The notes: generated from the sequence alone by a model not told the origin. 64,000 nucleotides of DNA from Microstegium vimineum (GCA_022036555.1 CM039130.1:7476527-7540526); one strand, 5' to 3'. Shown: positions 11,725-23,094, numbered from the stretch's first letter. Numbers and translations: made by a program.

Positions 11725-13164
11725 TCATACATTAACCAACACGTCTCTGAGGAACTGAAGCAAAGCAGCACGCGACGAGCCCCCATCCGCCCTCGCCGCC
11801 GCCGCGCGCTGCCTGAGCACCCGTGCGCCGTCGGAGTCCTCCATAACCCACCTCACCTTCTTCTCCACCTCATCCGCCGTCACAACGTCCTCGCCGCCGT
11901 CCCTCCTCCTCAACATCTCCACCCCGAGCCTCATCTCCTCCACGATCCGCACCTTGTTGAGCCTCTGCTCCGCGTACAGCGGCCAGCACAGCATCGGCAG
12001 GCCTGCCACGACGGCCTCCAGCGTCGAGTTCCACCCGCAGTGCGTCACGAACGCGGCGGCCGCCCTGTGTCGCAGCACGTCCACCTGCGGCACCCACGGC
12101 TTCACGACGAGTCCCCTGCCCTCGGTGCGCTCCGTGAACCCGGCCGGGAGGACCGCGCCGACGTCGACGTCGTCGCCGGCGCCGGGAGGGATCCGCACGA
12201 CCCAGAGAAACCTCTGCCCGGACCTCTCCAGACCGACGGCGATCTCCTCCAGCTGTTTCTTGGGGAAAACACCCATGCTCCCGAAGCAGAGGAACACGAC
12301 GCTCCGGTCCGGCTGCGCGTCCATCCACCGGAGACACTCGTGGTCGTGGTCGCTGTCCTTGTCGGCGCCGCCGGCGGGCGAGACGACCAGTGGCCCGACG
12401 CAGTAGACCGGCGGCGTGGGACGGCCTTGCACGCACAACCCGTCGCTGAGCGCCCGCACCGCGCGCGGCTCCAGCGACTCGAAGGAGTTGGCGAGGATCC
12501 CACGGGCCTCCGGGACCCGTGAAGCCGCGCGGATCATGCCGTTGCACGCCTCGCCGCCGTCGTCCGCGAGACCCTGTGGCAGGTCGGCGAGTGTGAACGG
12601 AGGAACGCCCGGGAACGACAGGACGGCGGAGGAGGAGTCGCCGAGCTCGGCGAAGGGCCCCACGCGGGCTCGCATGGCGGGGAGGCCGAGGAAGCAGGCG
12701 AGGCCGGCCGCGCCTGACGGGGAGAAGAAGTAGGCCGGCACGCCGAGGTCCGCCGCGACGTCGAGCGCGTCGACGCAGAATATGTCGAGGACGATCGCCT
12801 GGACGCGGGAGAGCGTGAGGAGGAAGTCGCGGAGCGGCGCGTTCGTGGCGCGGAGGAAGCGGAGCAGCTGGGCTAAGGGGTCCGAGTCCTTGGGCTCGGC
12901 GTCGCCGTCGTCGTCGTCGTCGTCGGAGGCTGGGGGCGGTAGGGGGAGCACGTGCAAGGCGACGGAGGTGTTGGAGGCCTTGACGCGCGCGACTGTGGAG
13001 GCGAAGCCGTTGGAGTAGATGGGTGGCTCGAAGACCGCGATGGCGACGTTGATTTGGTCGCCGCCGTGGCGGAGGAGCGCCTTGGATAGCTCGAGCATCG
13101 GCGCGAGATGGCCCACGCCGACGCCTGGGTATAGCACCACCGTCTTCTTCTTCTTCTCCTCCAT
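11725..13164 (-). CDS. Family-1 UDP-glycosyltransferase (UGT71/72/88-like group E)
   Basis: A single-exon gene for a 479-residue cytosolic enzyme that would transfer a sugar, usually glucose from UDP-glucose, to a small acceptor such as a flavonoid or other phenolic. Length is normal for plant UGTs. The N-terminal acceptor domain opens with VVLYPGVGVGHLAPM; His19 is the expected catalytic base and Asp127 (VLDIFC) its partner. The C-terminal donor-binding PSPG box spans about residues 357-400, from WVPQ through HCGWNS to PLYAEQ; its final Gln fits glucose preference. An Asp run at residues 81-86 sits in a variable loop. I chose the ATG at 13164: an ATG at 13326 is in frame, but it lies about 12 bp from the TATA-like box at 13338, and the extra 54 residues do not match the family start. 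The overall pattern resembles UGT88; the acceptor cannot be predicted. No break is seen. Confidence 0.9.
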   Translation of the reverse strand: MEEKKKKTVVLYPGVGVGHLAPMLELSKALLRHGGDQINVAIAVFEPPIYSNGFASTVARVKASNTSVALHVLPLPPPASDDDDDDGDAEPKDSDPLAQLLRFLRATNAPLRDFLLTLSRVQAIVLDIFCVDALDVAADLGVPAYFFSPSGAAGLACFLGLPAMRARVGPFAELGDSSSAVLSFPGVPPFTLADLPQGLADDGGEACNGMIRAASRVPEARGILANSFESLEPRAVRALSDGLCVQGRPTPPVYCVGPLVVSPAGGADKDSDHDHECLRWMDAQPDRSVVFLCFGSMGVFPKKQLEEIAVGLERSGQRFLWVVRIPPGAGDDVDVGAVLPAGFTERTEGRGLVVKPWVPQVDVLRHRAAAAFVTHCGWNSTLEAVVAGLPMLCWPLYAEQRLNKVRIVEEMRLGVEMLRRRDGGEDVVTADEVEKKVRWVMEDSDGARVLRQRAAAARADGGSSRAALLQFLRDVLVNV

Positions 13165-13337
13165 GGCGACGAGGAGCTCCTCGATTCGACAGACGACGAG
13201 GACGACGCAACTGCTAGTAGGAGGTACTGGTAGGTGCGCTGCGCACCACCGGCTTCTTTCTGGAAAGCTGTGGGACACGAACACGGGTATGCAGTGCACA
13301 CGCCGACACGAACATGGAGCAGCCACTGGGACTACTG

Positions 13338-13343
13338 TATATA
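13338..13343 (-). promoter_or_regulatory. TATA box of the UGT gene
   Basis: TATATA on the minus strand about 175 bp upstream of the chosen ATG. Expected transcription start is near 13310, which leaves the upstream in-frame ATG at 13326 outside the message. Confidence 0.5.
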
Positions 13344-13344
13344 G

Positions 13345-14641
13345 GATCTACAGTAGCTAGTGTTGACAAACATGTCATGCATGATGTCATGCGGAGAGTG
13401 TAGGGGACAGTGACAATAGGCCCATAGGGAAGGGATATGGATGAATGGATGATGCAGAGATATACAGAATTTCACAAAAAAAAAAAAAGTCAAATTGGAC
13501 CCAACCGGTCTAGGCGGTTTGGGACTTGGCTAGGTCGTTTCTTACCAGGAGACCGCGAAAACCGGACCGGTAGGTATGGGAACCGGCCTGCCCGGTTTGG
13601 ATGTTCAAGACCAACCCGAATATACTTTCTAATTTGATGTTTGGACCTATTTTTTATAGGAAACTTAGAGAATATAACGAAGACTCGTTTTCTACAGAGA
13701 TAATACTACCTCCTCTATATATATCAGAGTATCACAACCGATTTTAGAATTCAACACCTAATTGTCTTTCTTACATATGTAATCTAATTTTTGCCCTTTT
13801 TCAACCCTCGTGTTGTTCGTTGCATCTCTCCACGAGTCATCGGCGTTCTAGGTAGCCTTGCTTTGCCGATCCAAAAACAACCCTTAGCATGCTCCTCCCG
13901 AGAGGCGTTCGGCGTTCCCGAGCTTTTGTGGCGAAGGATGAGCTCTAGATCGGTATAATCAATCTCTAGATCGGTTTCGTTGATGCCGGAGTTGTCAATT
14001 GTGTGTGATAGGTTAATTGCAAACTTGGGCGTGCTAGACCTTGCTGATGTGTGATTCGCGATCCAATCCAACGTCAACACTACTAGAATTTTTTTTTTCT
14101 CAGGGTCAAAAAAGATTTTAGAGCCGGCTTTCAAAACTATTATCATGTCATTGATATTTAGGAGCGATGCTTTTAAGACCACTGCCACGAAAATCAAATT
14201 TTAAGATCGGTTTTGTTAAGTTCCCCTGGAAATGATTCTCGGAGTTGATTAACTTAGTCAACCAACCTTAAAGATGATTCTCGGATTAAAACCCCATTTA
14301 GAAGTCTTGAAAGATAAGGAAAAAATATTTTAATATGTCCTAAGGCCTCAAGGATTGACAGCTATCCAAGACATTTTTAATTTCCGGTTTACAGCGAATC
14401 AAATCCATGACATGAGGAGAGCATGTACCGCCTCTAAACCACCAAATCTCACACAGTAACTTGTGACTACCATGTTCGGTGATCGTCGTTTCGGTGGCTG
14501 ATAAGTCGGTTGATGTTGTTTTTACCTGTTTTCTTATGAAAGAAAAACATTGTTTCGATGGCTAGTAAGTTGGCTGATAAGCCAAGCGACTACATGAGTA
14601 AGTTGTAAAAGAGTTATTCTGACACTACAAAAATAATGTTT
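13345..14641. other. Intergenic, with a lone CACTA-like end
   Basis: No gene recognised. CACTACTAGAATTTTT at 14078 looks like the outer end of a CACTA element, followed by inverted-looking motifs (TTTTAGAGCCGG, TTTTAAGATCGG), but no partner end is evident. A second CACTACAAAAATAATG occurs at about 14625. The ORF at 13784-14197 has no protein-like features. Confidence 0.4.
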
Positions 14642-15922
14642 TAGAACATCTCCAACAACTTAGAAAAATTGACTTGCCAAATCTTATGATTTGACAAGTT
14701 ACTAAATTATTTGGCAAGTGGAAAAAAATCCTCTCTCCAACAATTTGCTATTCCAACTTTCTCAACTTGAAAAAAAAAGAAAGTCCACCAGCTAGTAATC
14801 CATTTTAGTGTGACGGCGAGGCGGGCCCGTGATGGGGAGCGGTTCGTGACGACGAAGCGCGAAGGAGGTATAAAAAATAACGTACGTCCGTCCAAATAAA
14901 AAAGCGTGCGTCGTCCAAATGAAAAAACTATGAAAGAAAAAAAATAAAAATAATAAAAATAAAAAGGAGAAAAAGCAGCACCGAAAAAAGAAAAGGAAAA
15001 GAAAAGAAAGAAAATAAAATAAAGGGAGCAACTAAAACCCTCTGTACGTCTGTATCAGCAGCTAACGGGTCCGTAAAAAATAACGGGTTTCTACCGGGCC
15101 CGCAAATGCTAAACGGGTGCACCATCCGAAACCCGCTAGCGGATGTTTGTGCTCATTTCAACCGGTACCCTCTCATTTGGGCCAGATTTCTGTTTTTTCT
15201 ATGATTAGACAAGGACAAAGGATAGCATGTGTTGACATAGGACAAATTACAAGAAATAAATAACAAGAAACAATTTACAGTTTTTTTCTATGATTAGACA
15301 AGGACAAAGAATAGCATGAGTTGGCATGAAACAAATAAGACAAGGAATACAAGAATACAAGGCGCGAGCACCGAGGAATTTGAACAGTGTTGTCCGCTTG
15401 TCTGGATGAATGCGATGCGAATTAATTTCGGTAACGGGCCAAAGACGATAACGGGCACACCTAACAAACCGGCACAACCCGACAACGGGACAACCCACCC
15501 GTCACGCGCCCTCCACACTCTTCCGCTCGCGTCCGCTCGGCGCGCCGCGTGTCGCCTGGGCCGGCGGACAGAACCCAGGCGACGGTAGTATAGGAAACCC
15601 GTAAAATAAAACCAAACGAACGGCGATAGCGAGAAAAAGCAGCACAGGAAAAAGAAAAGAAAAAAAAGAAAGAAAAGGAAAGAAAACTAAACCAACGGAG
15701 CAGCACCGGAAAAAATAAGGAAAAAATAAAGAAAGAAAAACGGACGGAAAGGTCGAGCACGCCGCAATAGCAACCGAGCCCGTGCGCGTATTCTTCCACG
15801 CACGACACCCTTCGATAGCAAGTTTAACCTGTTTTAAGGAGTTGTTGGAGAAAGAATTTAATGATTTTACCAAAGTTATAGGAATACCAACCTGTTTTAA
15901 GTAGTTGTTGGAGATGCTCTTA
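14642..15922. mobile_element. Non-autonomous TIR element of about 1.28 kb
   Basis: The left end reads AGAACATCTCCAACAACT and the right end, reversed, AGAGCATCTCCAACAACT. This is the same terminus family as the MITE at 1520-1949. The interior is a patchwork: two purine-rich A/G blocks that resemble each other (14930-15030 and 15640-15740), a GC-rich block (15360-15600) and the duplication below. No transposase is present. The ORFs inside are products of the A/G-rich composition. Confidence 0.55.
15192..15334. repeat. Direct duplication, about 54 bp, offset about 89 bp
   Basis: A segment starting TTTTTTCTATGATTAGACAA occurs at 15192-15245 and again at 15281-15334 with a few substitutions. It lies inside the TIR element. 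Confidence 0.8.
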
Positions 15923-16335
15923 TATCATGATCATTTTGGTCATAAACATGATGCTTATGAGAGATTATGCGACTAACCATTTAGTAGACGCTAGCTATTT
16001 GATCTCTCTTTAATAGGTAATAAAAATCATCTTAAACTAGCAATTTGGAACAATCGAGGACGCCCTCACCGACTCCGACCGTCCCTATGCTATGGACGAC
16101 GCCGTGTCATTGTCCGATCGACGCCTCCTCCGTGCTGTACGTGGTGCGTGGACCGTACAGTACTACTGACTAGGTCCACCGTCCACGGCTCCGGTGTCAC
16201 AGCAACCTCACGTGTCGTGTCGGCCTGCTAAATGCTTATACGGAGTACGTGTGTAGCCCCTGCTATGATTAATAATGAGCAGGAAACAGACAGACGTGCA
16301 TCTCCAGATCTCCCAGCTGTCACGTACGTACTTTA

Positions 16336-16582
16336 CTTCTTCTTCCGTTTCAATTTATAATCTGTTTTACCTTTTTTACGTCAAATTTAATATTATTTAA
16401 AAATTTATACAAATATAGTCAAATTTAAATCATTCGATCATTTATTAAATATAAATAAGCCACACTATAAAATTAATATTTTATATAAAAAAATAAATAA
16501 AATAAGTGATCAAATTTGAAGTTAAAAAAATCAAACAAACTATAATGTAGAACGGATAAAGTATAATCTGGAACGGAGAGAG
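16336..16582. mobile_element. Stowaway MITE
   Basis: 247 bp bounded by TA duplications (16334-16335 and 16583-16584). Ends: CTTCTTCTTCCGTTTC on the left and, reversed, CTCTCTCCGTTCCAGATT on the right, the Stowaway CTCCCTCCGT signature. The body is AT-rich. Confidence 0.8.
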
Positions 16583-16766
16583 TACGTGCTTATCACCTTG
16601 TGCTAGCTGTGACATCGTGGAGTAGAGACAGTATATAGTAGATCTCTTCACCATCTATGATGTATTCACCGTGTGTCGCCACCTATTCATTATGTGGTCA
16701 GAAACGACCCCGTACCGTGTACGTATATATACGTGGGTGGTCCGCCCCAGGGCTTTCAAAACCGAA

Positions 16767-16950
16767 CCGGATCCGGTAACCGCCGGTGAGCGGTCGGGCG
16801 GTTACCGGTCGGTTTGACCGGTTACCGGTCCAAATCGAACGGTTTGAATTTTGAATTCAAACCCCGCAGTGCAATCGGTTTTGGACCGGTAATCGGTCGG
16901 TTAGGGCCGGTTACCGACCGGTTTGAACGGTAACCGGTCCAAACCGCCGG
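16767..16950. repeat. Left subterminal CGGTTACCG array of the hAT element
   Basis: At least six copies in both orientations of a core such as GGTAACCG, CGGTTACCGG and CCGGTTACCGACC. Clustered short motifs next to the TIRs of hAT elements are usually transposase binding sites; that role is inferred here. Confidence 0.75.
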
Positions 16951-17391
16951 GTGTCTTTTTTATTTTTTTTTGCTTAAAAAAATCAATTTTTTTTGCATGA
17001 CCTTTGTGCATAATGATGTAAATAAAACACACAATTCATGTAAAATAGTGTGATACAAATGACCAACCCCACAATAATATCATAGTGATGCACTAGCCAC
17101 AAATTCACGACGGAAATAACGTAGTTCACCGTTGCAACAACAACAAATCGTCCATGGAAATACCTCGTGCCGTAGACATACGAACATCATGGTCACTACT
17201 CACTGGCGTTGCATATAAGGGAAGATCCCGTTTCGGCACCCCTCCTCATACTCCGCGGTGGACATTAGAGCGATACCACGCGACTGTAGCCCGGCCTTGT
17301 ACTCTATCCATGATTGGCCCGTCCAATGAGCTGTGGTCTCCCATTCCTGCACTAACATGTTGTAGAAATCCGGGTCTTGTCATTCGTAGAC

Positions 17392-19589
17392 TCATCTAGT
17401 GGCCGGCTGCGTGCTGATGTCAGGAACGGGGTAGGTATAACCACCACCGTACGATGTATCACTGTACGAGGAAGAGGAGTACTGTGGCGTGTCGTAGCAG
17501 TCCGTCGAGTCGTACGCTCTCCTCTGCGATTCCGGCTGCCCATGGTCGCGGTCCTGAGTAGCATGTGTGAAGTCCGTCTCGCCTGCAGCCGACCATAATT
17601 AGTACTAGTGAATAGACATAGACATTAAAAAAAATGTCTGTAACAATCCATACCTGTGAAACGAAGTCCACCAGCATCACCAGCACCACTACGGTATACA
17701 AGCCTTGGGTTGACTACAACAGCTGCAACATAAGATGCACGACAAATTAGCAAATGGTAAATACTCAATATGTAGAGACGGCTATATTAACAATGGTTGT
17801 GATCGCACCTGGGCCCACATGCGTGCCTTGGTACACGTCAGCAATCCTGGCATCCATGATAGCCTTGTACTCATGCCATGTTGACACATTTGTTCCAAAG
17901 AACTTCTCCATCTCGGTTTTGCACTCTTGGTAGTTGTAGACAACCTCACACAGGTTAGGTCGCCTATCCTGATCAGCGAACCGAAGGAACCTGTAAATTG
18001 GTGCCACTGAATCGATGATGTATTTGAGTGTGTCCCACCACTGTATGCTAGACAGCCTTGCGTGAGCATAGTGACCTTCCTCGGATTTTCCCCACCTGCT
18101 ATGCAAGAACTCGGAAGATCCCATCCACTGCATAAAACGATCACGCTTCCGATGGAAGCTCTCCATGAACATGTAGTTGGTCCCAAATCTAGTGGCATTT
18201 CATTTGACCAACTCACCACCAATGGCTGCCCTCATCATTGCATTCCACTGGCCATGGTTGTGCAGCCAAGCTGAAATTCGCTTGCATGTTGAGATCATAC
18301 CTGCATGCTCCGCCCTTTTACCAATGTCCTTCAGCATCAGGTTGATGGTGTGTGCAAGGCAAGGTGTCCAAACAATATGCTTATACTCATCGTTCAATCT
18401 CTGGCATGCTCTCTTGAAGTTAGCGCCGTTGTCCGTGACGATATGCACGACATGCTCAGCACCTATCTCCTCAACCACCTTGCGAATCAGCTGCATAAGT
18501 ATGCACAACATTTAGTGGAACCGAGAAAACATAGTGCATGTGAACTGGCATAATATTTTGGACGTACCCCTAGCAAATAAGACGAATCTTGGCTCCTGCC
18601 CGTCGCATCAACTGACTTGTGGAACCACATGACGCCATTGCAATAGATCAAAAAATTGATGACGTTCATTCTTGTCGGGCCCGTCCACGAATCACACATC
18701 AACGTGACCCCAAACAAGGGCCACTCCTCCTGAAACTTTGCGTACCGCAGCTGCAGGTCCTTCTCGTTATGATCGAGATACTTCCCGTCTATATCCTTTC
18801 CACTGGGCGACGCGATGCCTTCACCTGCAATCGTAAGCGAATCATGAGAATAGAGAAATATACGTAATGAATTGAAGTCTCCAAGTATATGTACTTACCC
18901 CACTTCTGCGTCTCCCTGACCGCACTAACAAAGTATGGATTGTCCGCCTGTTTCCCGGGGATTCCTGCAGTATGGAAAAACTTTCCCCAAGCTTTCCCAA
19001 TTGCGTCCTTCGTGTTCCTTCCCCTCTGCGTCCATGACCCTGTATCAATCCGTGTCTGCTGGAGTCCACCCCTCGTACCCGCTGCCAAGTTGTAGTCCTC
19101 CACCACCGCAGGGGTCTGCCTCTGTGAACTAGACCTCCGAAACATCCTCTGCAAAGGATTGCCCCCCTGCGAAGCAGTACCACTACCACTGCCACCTCCA
19201 CGCTCGTAAGCGCCTCCTCTCCGCTGCACCCCCTCCTGGTACTCATATTCTGCTCTGGACTGATTCAGGGCTGCCTGCAACTGAGCCTCGTACTCGTCAT
19301 CGCCAAGGGGGTGGTTGTCCTCCGCTGCAGTAGCCTCTCGTGCAACCCTCTGACGAGTGCGGTCACTAGTTGCCTGCCTAGTTCTGTCGATCTCCTGCTG
19401 AAAGTACTCCCGGACGTCTCTGGGCACCTTGGTGCAGTGGATCACCTCCGTCCCGCGCGCAGCCAAATGCTGCTTCAACCGGGAAGCATCACCCCTGGCT
19501 TTTTGTTTAAGACAGTAGTTGCATTTCCAACTGGGAGCAAGATTCTCACCATGCTCCCATCCACGTCTCTGCGGTCTCTCGGCATCTTC
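17392..19589 (-). pseudogene. hAT transposase with N-terminal BED finger, decayed
   Basis: A multi-exon gene inside the hAT element. Exon 19589-18899 begins after an AG acceptor and encodes a BED-type finger (WKCNYCLKQKARGDASRLKQH, C-x2-C then H), then a polar Gln/Arg/Gly-rich linker. The next exon (about 18825-18568) has FGVTLMCDSWTGPTRMN. The next (from 18491) has the RNase-H-like core, VVHIVTDNGANFKRACQRL and WTPCLAHTINLM, as in DUF659/hAT transposases. A TGA at about 18200-18202 replaces an expected Trp (VK*NATRFGTNYM) in an otherwise open frame. Two short 3' exons end in a Ser/Tyr-rich tail (DTPQYSSSSYSDTSYGGG) and stop at 17392. I do not see the usual hAT C-terminal dimerisation block in full. 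The first coding exon upstream of 19589 was not identified. Probably non-functional because of the in-frame stop. Confidence 0.7.
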
Positions 19590-19894
19590 CTGCACAAATG
19601 GACAACACAAAAAAATCCAACACATGCATCAAATCATACCGCAAATATATAGCAATACAACAAATATATTTTATAAAAAATCTAATGTTACTTATTTACT
19701 ATACTAAATACTAAAATCTTAGTATATAAACTCAGCTAAATTTAATACTATTTGATTCAGCACTATTTAAGAATAATATCATCTTTAGGACAGAGCGAGT
19801 ACTATATTTATTATAAAAAAAAGTTTCCAAGGATGCACCTTTTGTTTACCTTAACATATTTCATGGGAATTACATCATGTGTCAATATGGACCC

Positions 19895-20110
19895 GTACTA
19901 AATCCTAAATCCTATATCAATAAAATCCTAAATCCTAAATCCTACATACATCCTAAAGCAAATCCTACCGCAAATCCTAAATCCTAAACCAAATAAACCT
20001 AACTCCTACCTAAACCCTAAGTCAAATCCTACCTAAATCTTACAATAAATATTTTCTACATCATATACTCCATCAATCCTACATCCTATAGCTTATCATA
20101 ACTAAATCCT
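19895..20110. repeat. Degenerate TCCTAAA telomere-like array
   Basis: More than a dozen copies of AATCCTA/TCCTAAA, including CCTAAACC and AAACCCTAAG, close to the plant telomere unit CCCTAAA but mostly with T for the first C. It lies in the upstream part of the hAT element, between the BED exon and the right subterminal array. Confidence 0.7.
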
Positions 20111-20167
20111 ACAACTATAGCAACTACAAATGCAAGGAAATGAAAAAAACAAAAAAAAAACCTTACC

Positions 20168-20712
20168 CAACGACCCGGTCGGTAACCGCTCGGGGGGGTC
20201 AGTAACCGCCACGTCCGGTCGGTAACCGCCGAGGGGGAGGGCGCGTGGCGGGCTGGTCGGTTACCGACCAAATCTCTCGGTAACCGCCGCCGTCCGGTCG
20301 GTTACCGAGGGGCGCGGTCGGCTGCGGCGGCGCGGGGGCGGAAGAGAAGGGGGCAGGCGCGGATAGGGTTCGGGGCGCGGAGACAGCCCCCCCCCCCCCG
20401 GCCGACAGCGGCTTAAATAGGAGGCGGCAGGAGGCAATGGGCCGCATGGGCCCTTAACGGGCCTCACGTTTTTTTTCTTTTTTCTTTTTTTTTTCAAACT
20501 TAAACACGTCCAAAAAAATAGCAAACGAACTCCAATTTGAAAATTTTTTACACCATTGGACTCTATAAATCGTGAACTATTTTTAGGAATTTTTTCAGAA
20601 TTTTTTTTAAAAAAAAATCAAATTTGAAATTTGAATTCAAACCGGTACCGAAACCGAACCGGTCCCGACCGGCTTGTCGGTTACCGAGCGGTTACCTCGG
20701 TAACCGAACGGT
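20168..20712. repeat. Right subterminal CGGTTACCG array of the hAT element
   Basis: Motif copies such as CGGTAACCGC, CGGTTACCGACC and CGGTTACCGAGG cluster at 20168-20305, with a second group at 20660-20712 next to the TIR. A GC-rich block with a C-homopolymer (20388-20399) lies between. It mirrors the left array. Confidence 0.75.
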
Positions 20713-20725
20713 TTTGAAAACCCTG

Positions 20726-21595
20726 ATTGTAACACCTTTGTATTAAGCCTTTTCTTATGTTCTCTCATTTCCATCTTCGTGTCATTCTTCTTCCATTCGC
20801 TCGCAGGCTAATTTGTCCTTGGTGGAAGACCTCTCGCGCAGCTTTGAATCATGAGTACGTGAAGACACGCGTCAGCCAACGAAACCCTGATTTATGCTAT
20901 TTGCCTATTTGTGTGATCTTTTCTATAGCAACTGGCGAGTGGCAACAACTGGTGATGATGTCACAAGAACTGAATCCGCGTGAACTAGATATCCCGTCCC
21001 AATCACGTTTTGCATATGTACTACCTACTAATCTAAAGCTGTGACATATCAACTACTTGGACCTGATGTTTCTATATCTTTAATTATATTTATGATGCAT
21101 TTAAAAGAAAACATAATAACAAATGATCGTGCCTTAGTTGGCACATGAGTACCAGAAGAAAAATCTAGCCTGCCACAACCAGATTTCCATGAACCAGATC
21201 GATGGATCCAATCCCAACAAGGGTACCGTACCTGTGCTCTACTTGATAAAAAGGTTACGACAAATCAATAACTATACTCTACTTGGTAAAAAGTTAGTTA
21301 CAACAAATCAATAACTTGGTACTGCTGATTTTACATCTTCTATTTATTTTATGATGCGTTTATTTAAAAGAAAACATGATGACACGTCATCATCGTGCCA
21401 TAGTTGACACACCAATACCAGAGAGAAAATTCTAGACTGCTAGACAACTCAGGTGAACTCATTTAAACCGGCCTTTTGACCTGTATAAAATAAGTTTATG
21501 CTATGTTTTATTAGTACTTCTAGTAAATTTGAACTATGTTTAATTATTACTTATCATCAAGCAGACGCATGCATCACCTAATTAAGCCAACACGT
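20726..21595. other. Intergenic between the hAT element and chitinase
   Basis: No gene seen. It contains the duplication listed next and the expected 3' flank of the chitinase gene. An ORF at 20757-21044 has no recognisable content. Confidence 0.5.
21093..21448. repeat. Diverged direct duplication
   Basis: A segment of about 90 bp beginning ATGATGCATTTAAAAGAAAA (21093-21181) recurs in diverged form at 21350-21448 (ATGATGCGTTTATTTAAAAG). A shorter pair containing ACAAATCAATAACT lies between (near 21260 and 21303). Confidence 0.75.
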
Positions 21596-22403
21596 CTAGC
21601 AAGTGAGGTTGCTGTTCCCGGGGTCGACGTTCAGCTGCTTGCAGAAATTCTTGTAGTAGTTCGCCCGGTCATTCACCTTGTCGGTCGCCTTCCCGTCGCA
21701 CTCGCCGCTGTTGATGACCCGAGTCGTGGCCCCGAACCCCTGGGACGCCATGGTCTGGTGCACGTTGGTCATCCAGTACCAGAGCGCCGACTTGAAAGAC
21801 ACGAGGGGGTCCTGCGCCACCGTGCCCGGGTTCCCCAGCCCGTCGAAGCCGATGTCCTTCCCCGCGGCGCCGTAGTTGTAGTTCCACGAGATCTGTAGCG
21901 GCCCTCGCCCGAAGTACTGTTGTCCTGGCGTGCATGGCCACTGCGCGTACATTGGGTCCCGGTCGCAGTAGTCCTTCCTCTCCCCGTTTATCTCGTTGAT
22001 CTGGCACATGCCTGTCACGTCGTCGTCGTCGGTTCGCGAAAGCCGTAAGTCATGCATGTGAATTGTTGGTAATAATGGTTAGTTTTTCCGACTCACTTCC
22101 GGTCTCGTGCGCGACGTGCGCGAAGAAGGCAGCGATCTCGCGCCTGCCGTCGGCATCCGAGCCGCCTTGCGCGAAGTCCGAATACTGGCTGGCGGCGTTC
22201 AGGAACGCGTCTCGCGTGTAGAAGTCCCGGCCCTCGCAGTCACCGGCGTTCTGGGACTTGATGCCGTCGAAGAAGGCGTCGGTGACGACGGTACCCACGT
22301 CTGCGGCGGCGCCGCCGGTGATGGCGGTGAAGAGGAGCGCTAGCCTAAGGGCCAGCACCGCTGTCGTTAGGATCCCCGCCGGCGGCGTTGGTGAGCTCGC
22401 CAT
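21596..22403 (-). CDS. GH19 chitinase (class IV-like catalytic domain, no chitin-binding domain)
   Basis: A secreted endochitinase that would hydrolyse beta-1,4-GlcNAc chains, usually a defence enzyme. Exon 1 is 22403-22097 and exon 2 22011-21596, with an 85-bp GT..AG intron splitting an AGC Ser codon; the product is 240 residues. Residues 1 to about 34 form a signal peptide ending near GGAAA. The catalytic domain follows directly, so the Cys-rich hevein-type domain of typical class I/IV enzymes is absent. Expected catalytic acids are Glu100 (AHVAHETG) and Glu109 (CQINEING). The family motif YFGRGPLQISWNYNYG is intact, and the C-terminus is DPGNSNLTC. The start at 22403 (MASSPTP) matches grass relatives better than the in-frame ATG eight codons upstream. 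A TATA box lies about 95 bp upstream. No lesion seen. Confidence 0.9.
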
Positions 22404-22497
22404 ACTTGTTGGATCACACAGCTTCACAGTACTAGTAGCTTGTTGTCGTTGGGTGATTCTGATATACTAGTGTGTTGGTACAGTGGTGTGGTGGTTG

Positions 22498-22505
22498 TTT
22501 ATATA
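22498..22505 (-). promoter_or_regulatory. TATA box of the chitinase gene
   Basis: TATATAAA on the minus strand, about 95 bp upstream of the ATG at 22403, in a region otherwise free of features. Confidence 0.7.
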
Positions 22506-23094
22506 GGATCAGTGGCGTGCTTCGTCTTCTATGCCGGTCCCTGTGCCGGCGACCCTATGCCGCACGGCAAGATGCTCGTCTGTTGCCGTAGTAGACCGGG
22601 CAATAATCGAAAGCTTCGTGATGCCAATGTGATGGATGCATGTGATGACGACCTAAGTACCCCTGCTGCACTGGGAGTAAACTAGAAGCCGTACGTCCGT
22701 GGAGATATTAGTCCTACCATTGTGCCGTGAACTTTTCGGTCGGCACGTCACTAACTTCCGTTTGCCAGAGCTTCAGCTCCAGTAAAAACAGTTTTAATTA
22801 TAGCTTCACCGGTAAAGTAGATTTATTCGGAGACCTAAATTTATTTTTGAACTGTATGACAAAACAACTTATTTTTTTTGATAAAAAAGGACCAAAGGTC
22901 CAAAATACTATTTTTTTCTCTATTTATTTATTCTCTCTCCAAAGGCTAGGAGATTTGCACCTTTGTTACTGTGTGCCGAAGATGTAGTGAGCCAGGGAAG
23001 GAGAAAGAGACAGAGGAAGAGAGCAGGCAAGGGAACTAAGCCTTTATAAAGTCCTCTAATTGGCACTGATTGACCACTAAGTAGAAAAATGATG
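22506..23094. other. Intergenic upstream of chitinase
   Basis: No gene recognised. T-rich and A-rich runs (22868-22925), and a possible MITE fragment near 22765-22860. It leads into the CACTA remnant. Confidence 0.4.

Larger units (their letters stand above)
16748..20725 (-). mobile_element. hAT transposon, about 4.0 kb
   Basis: Terminal inverted repeats match over about 17 bp: CAGGGCTTTCAAAACCG on the left and CAGGGTTTTCAAAACCG reversed on the right. CAGGG ends are typical of hAT. Both subterminal zones are packed with GGTTACCG/CGGTAACC motifs. The interior carries a minus-strand gene with BED-finger and hAT transposase segments. The 8-bp flanks (GTCCGCCC and ATTGTAAC) do not match, so the duplication has been lost or an end has been rearranged. 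Confidence 0.8.

Noticed and set aside
13165..13326. Upstream ATG extending the UGT by 54 residues
   Set aside because: It lies about at the expected transcription start for the TATA box at 13338 and the added residues do not match the usual UGT N-terminus.
14078..14641. CACTACTAGAATT as the end of a further CACTA element
   Set aside because: No partner terminus or target duplication could be found, so only mentioned as an isolated end.
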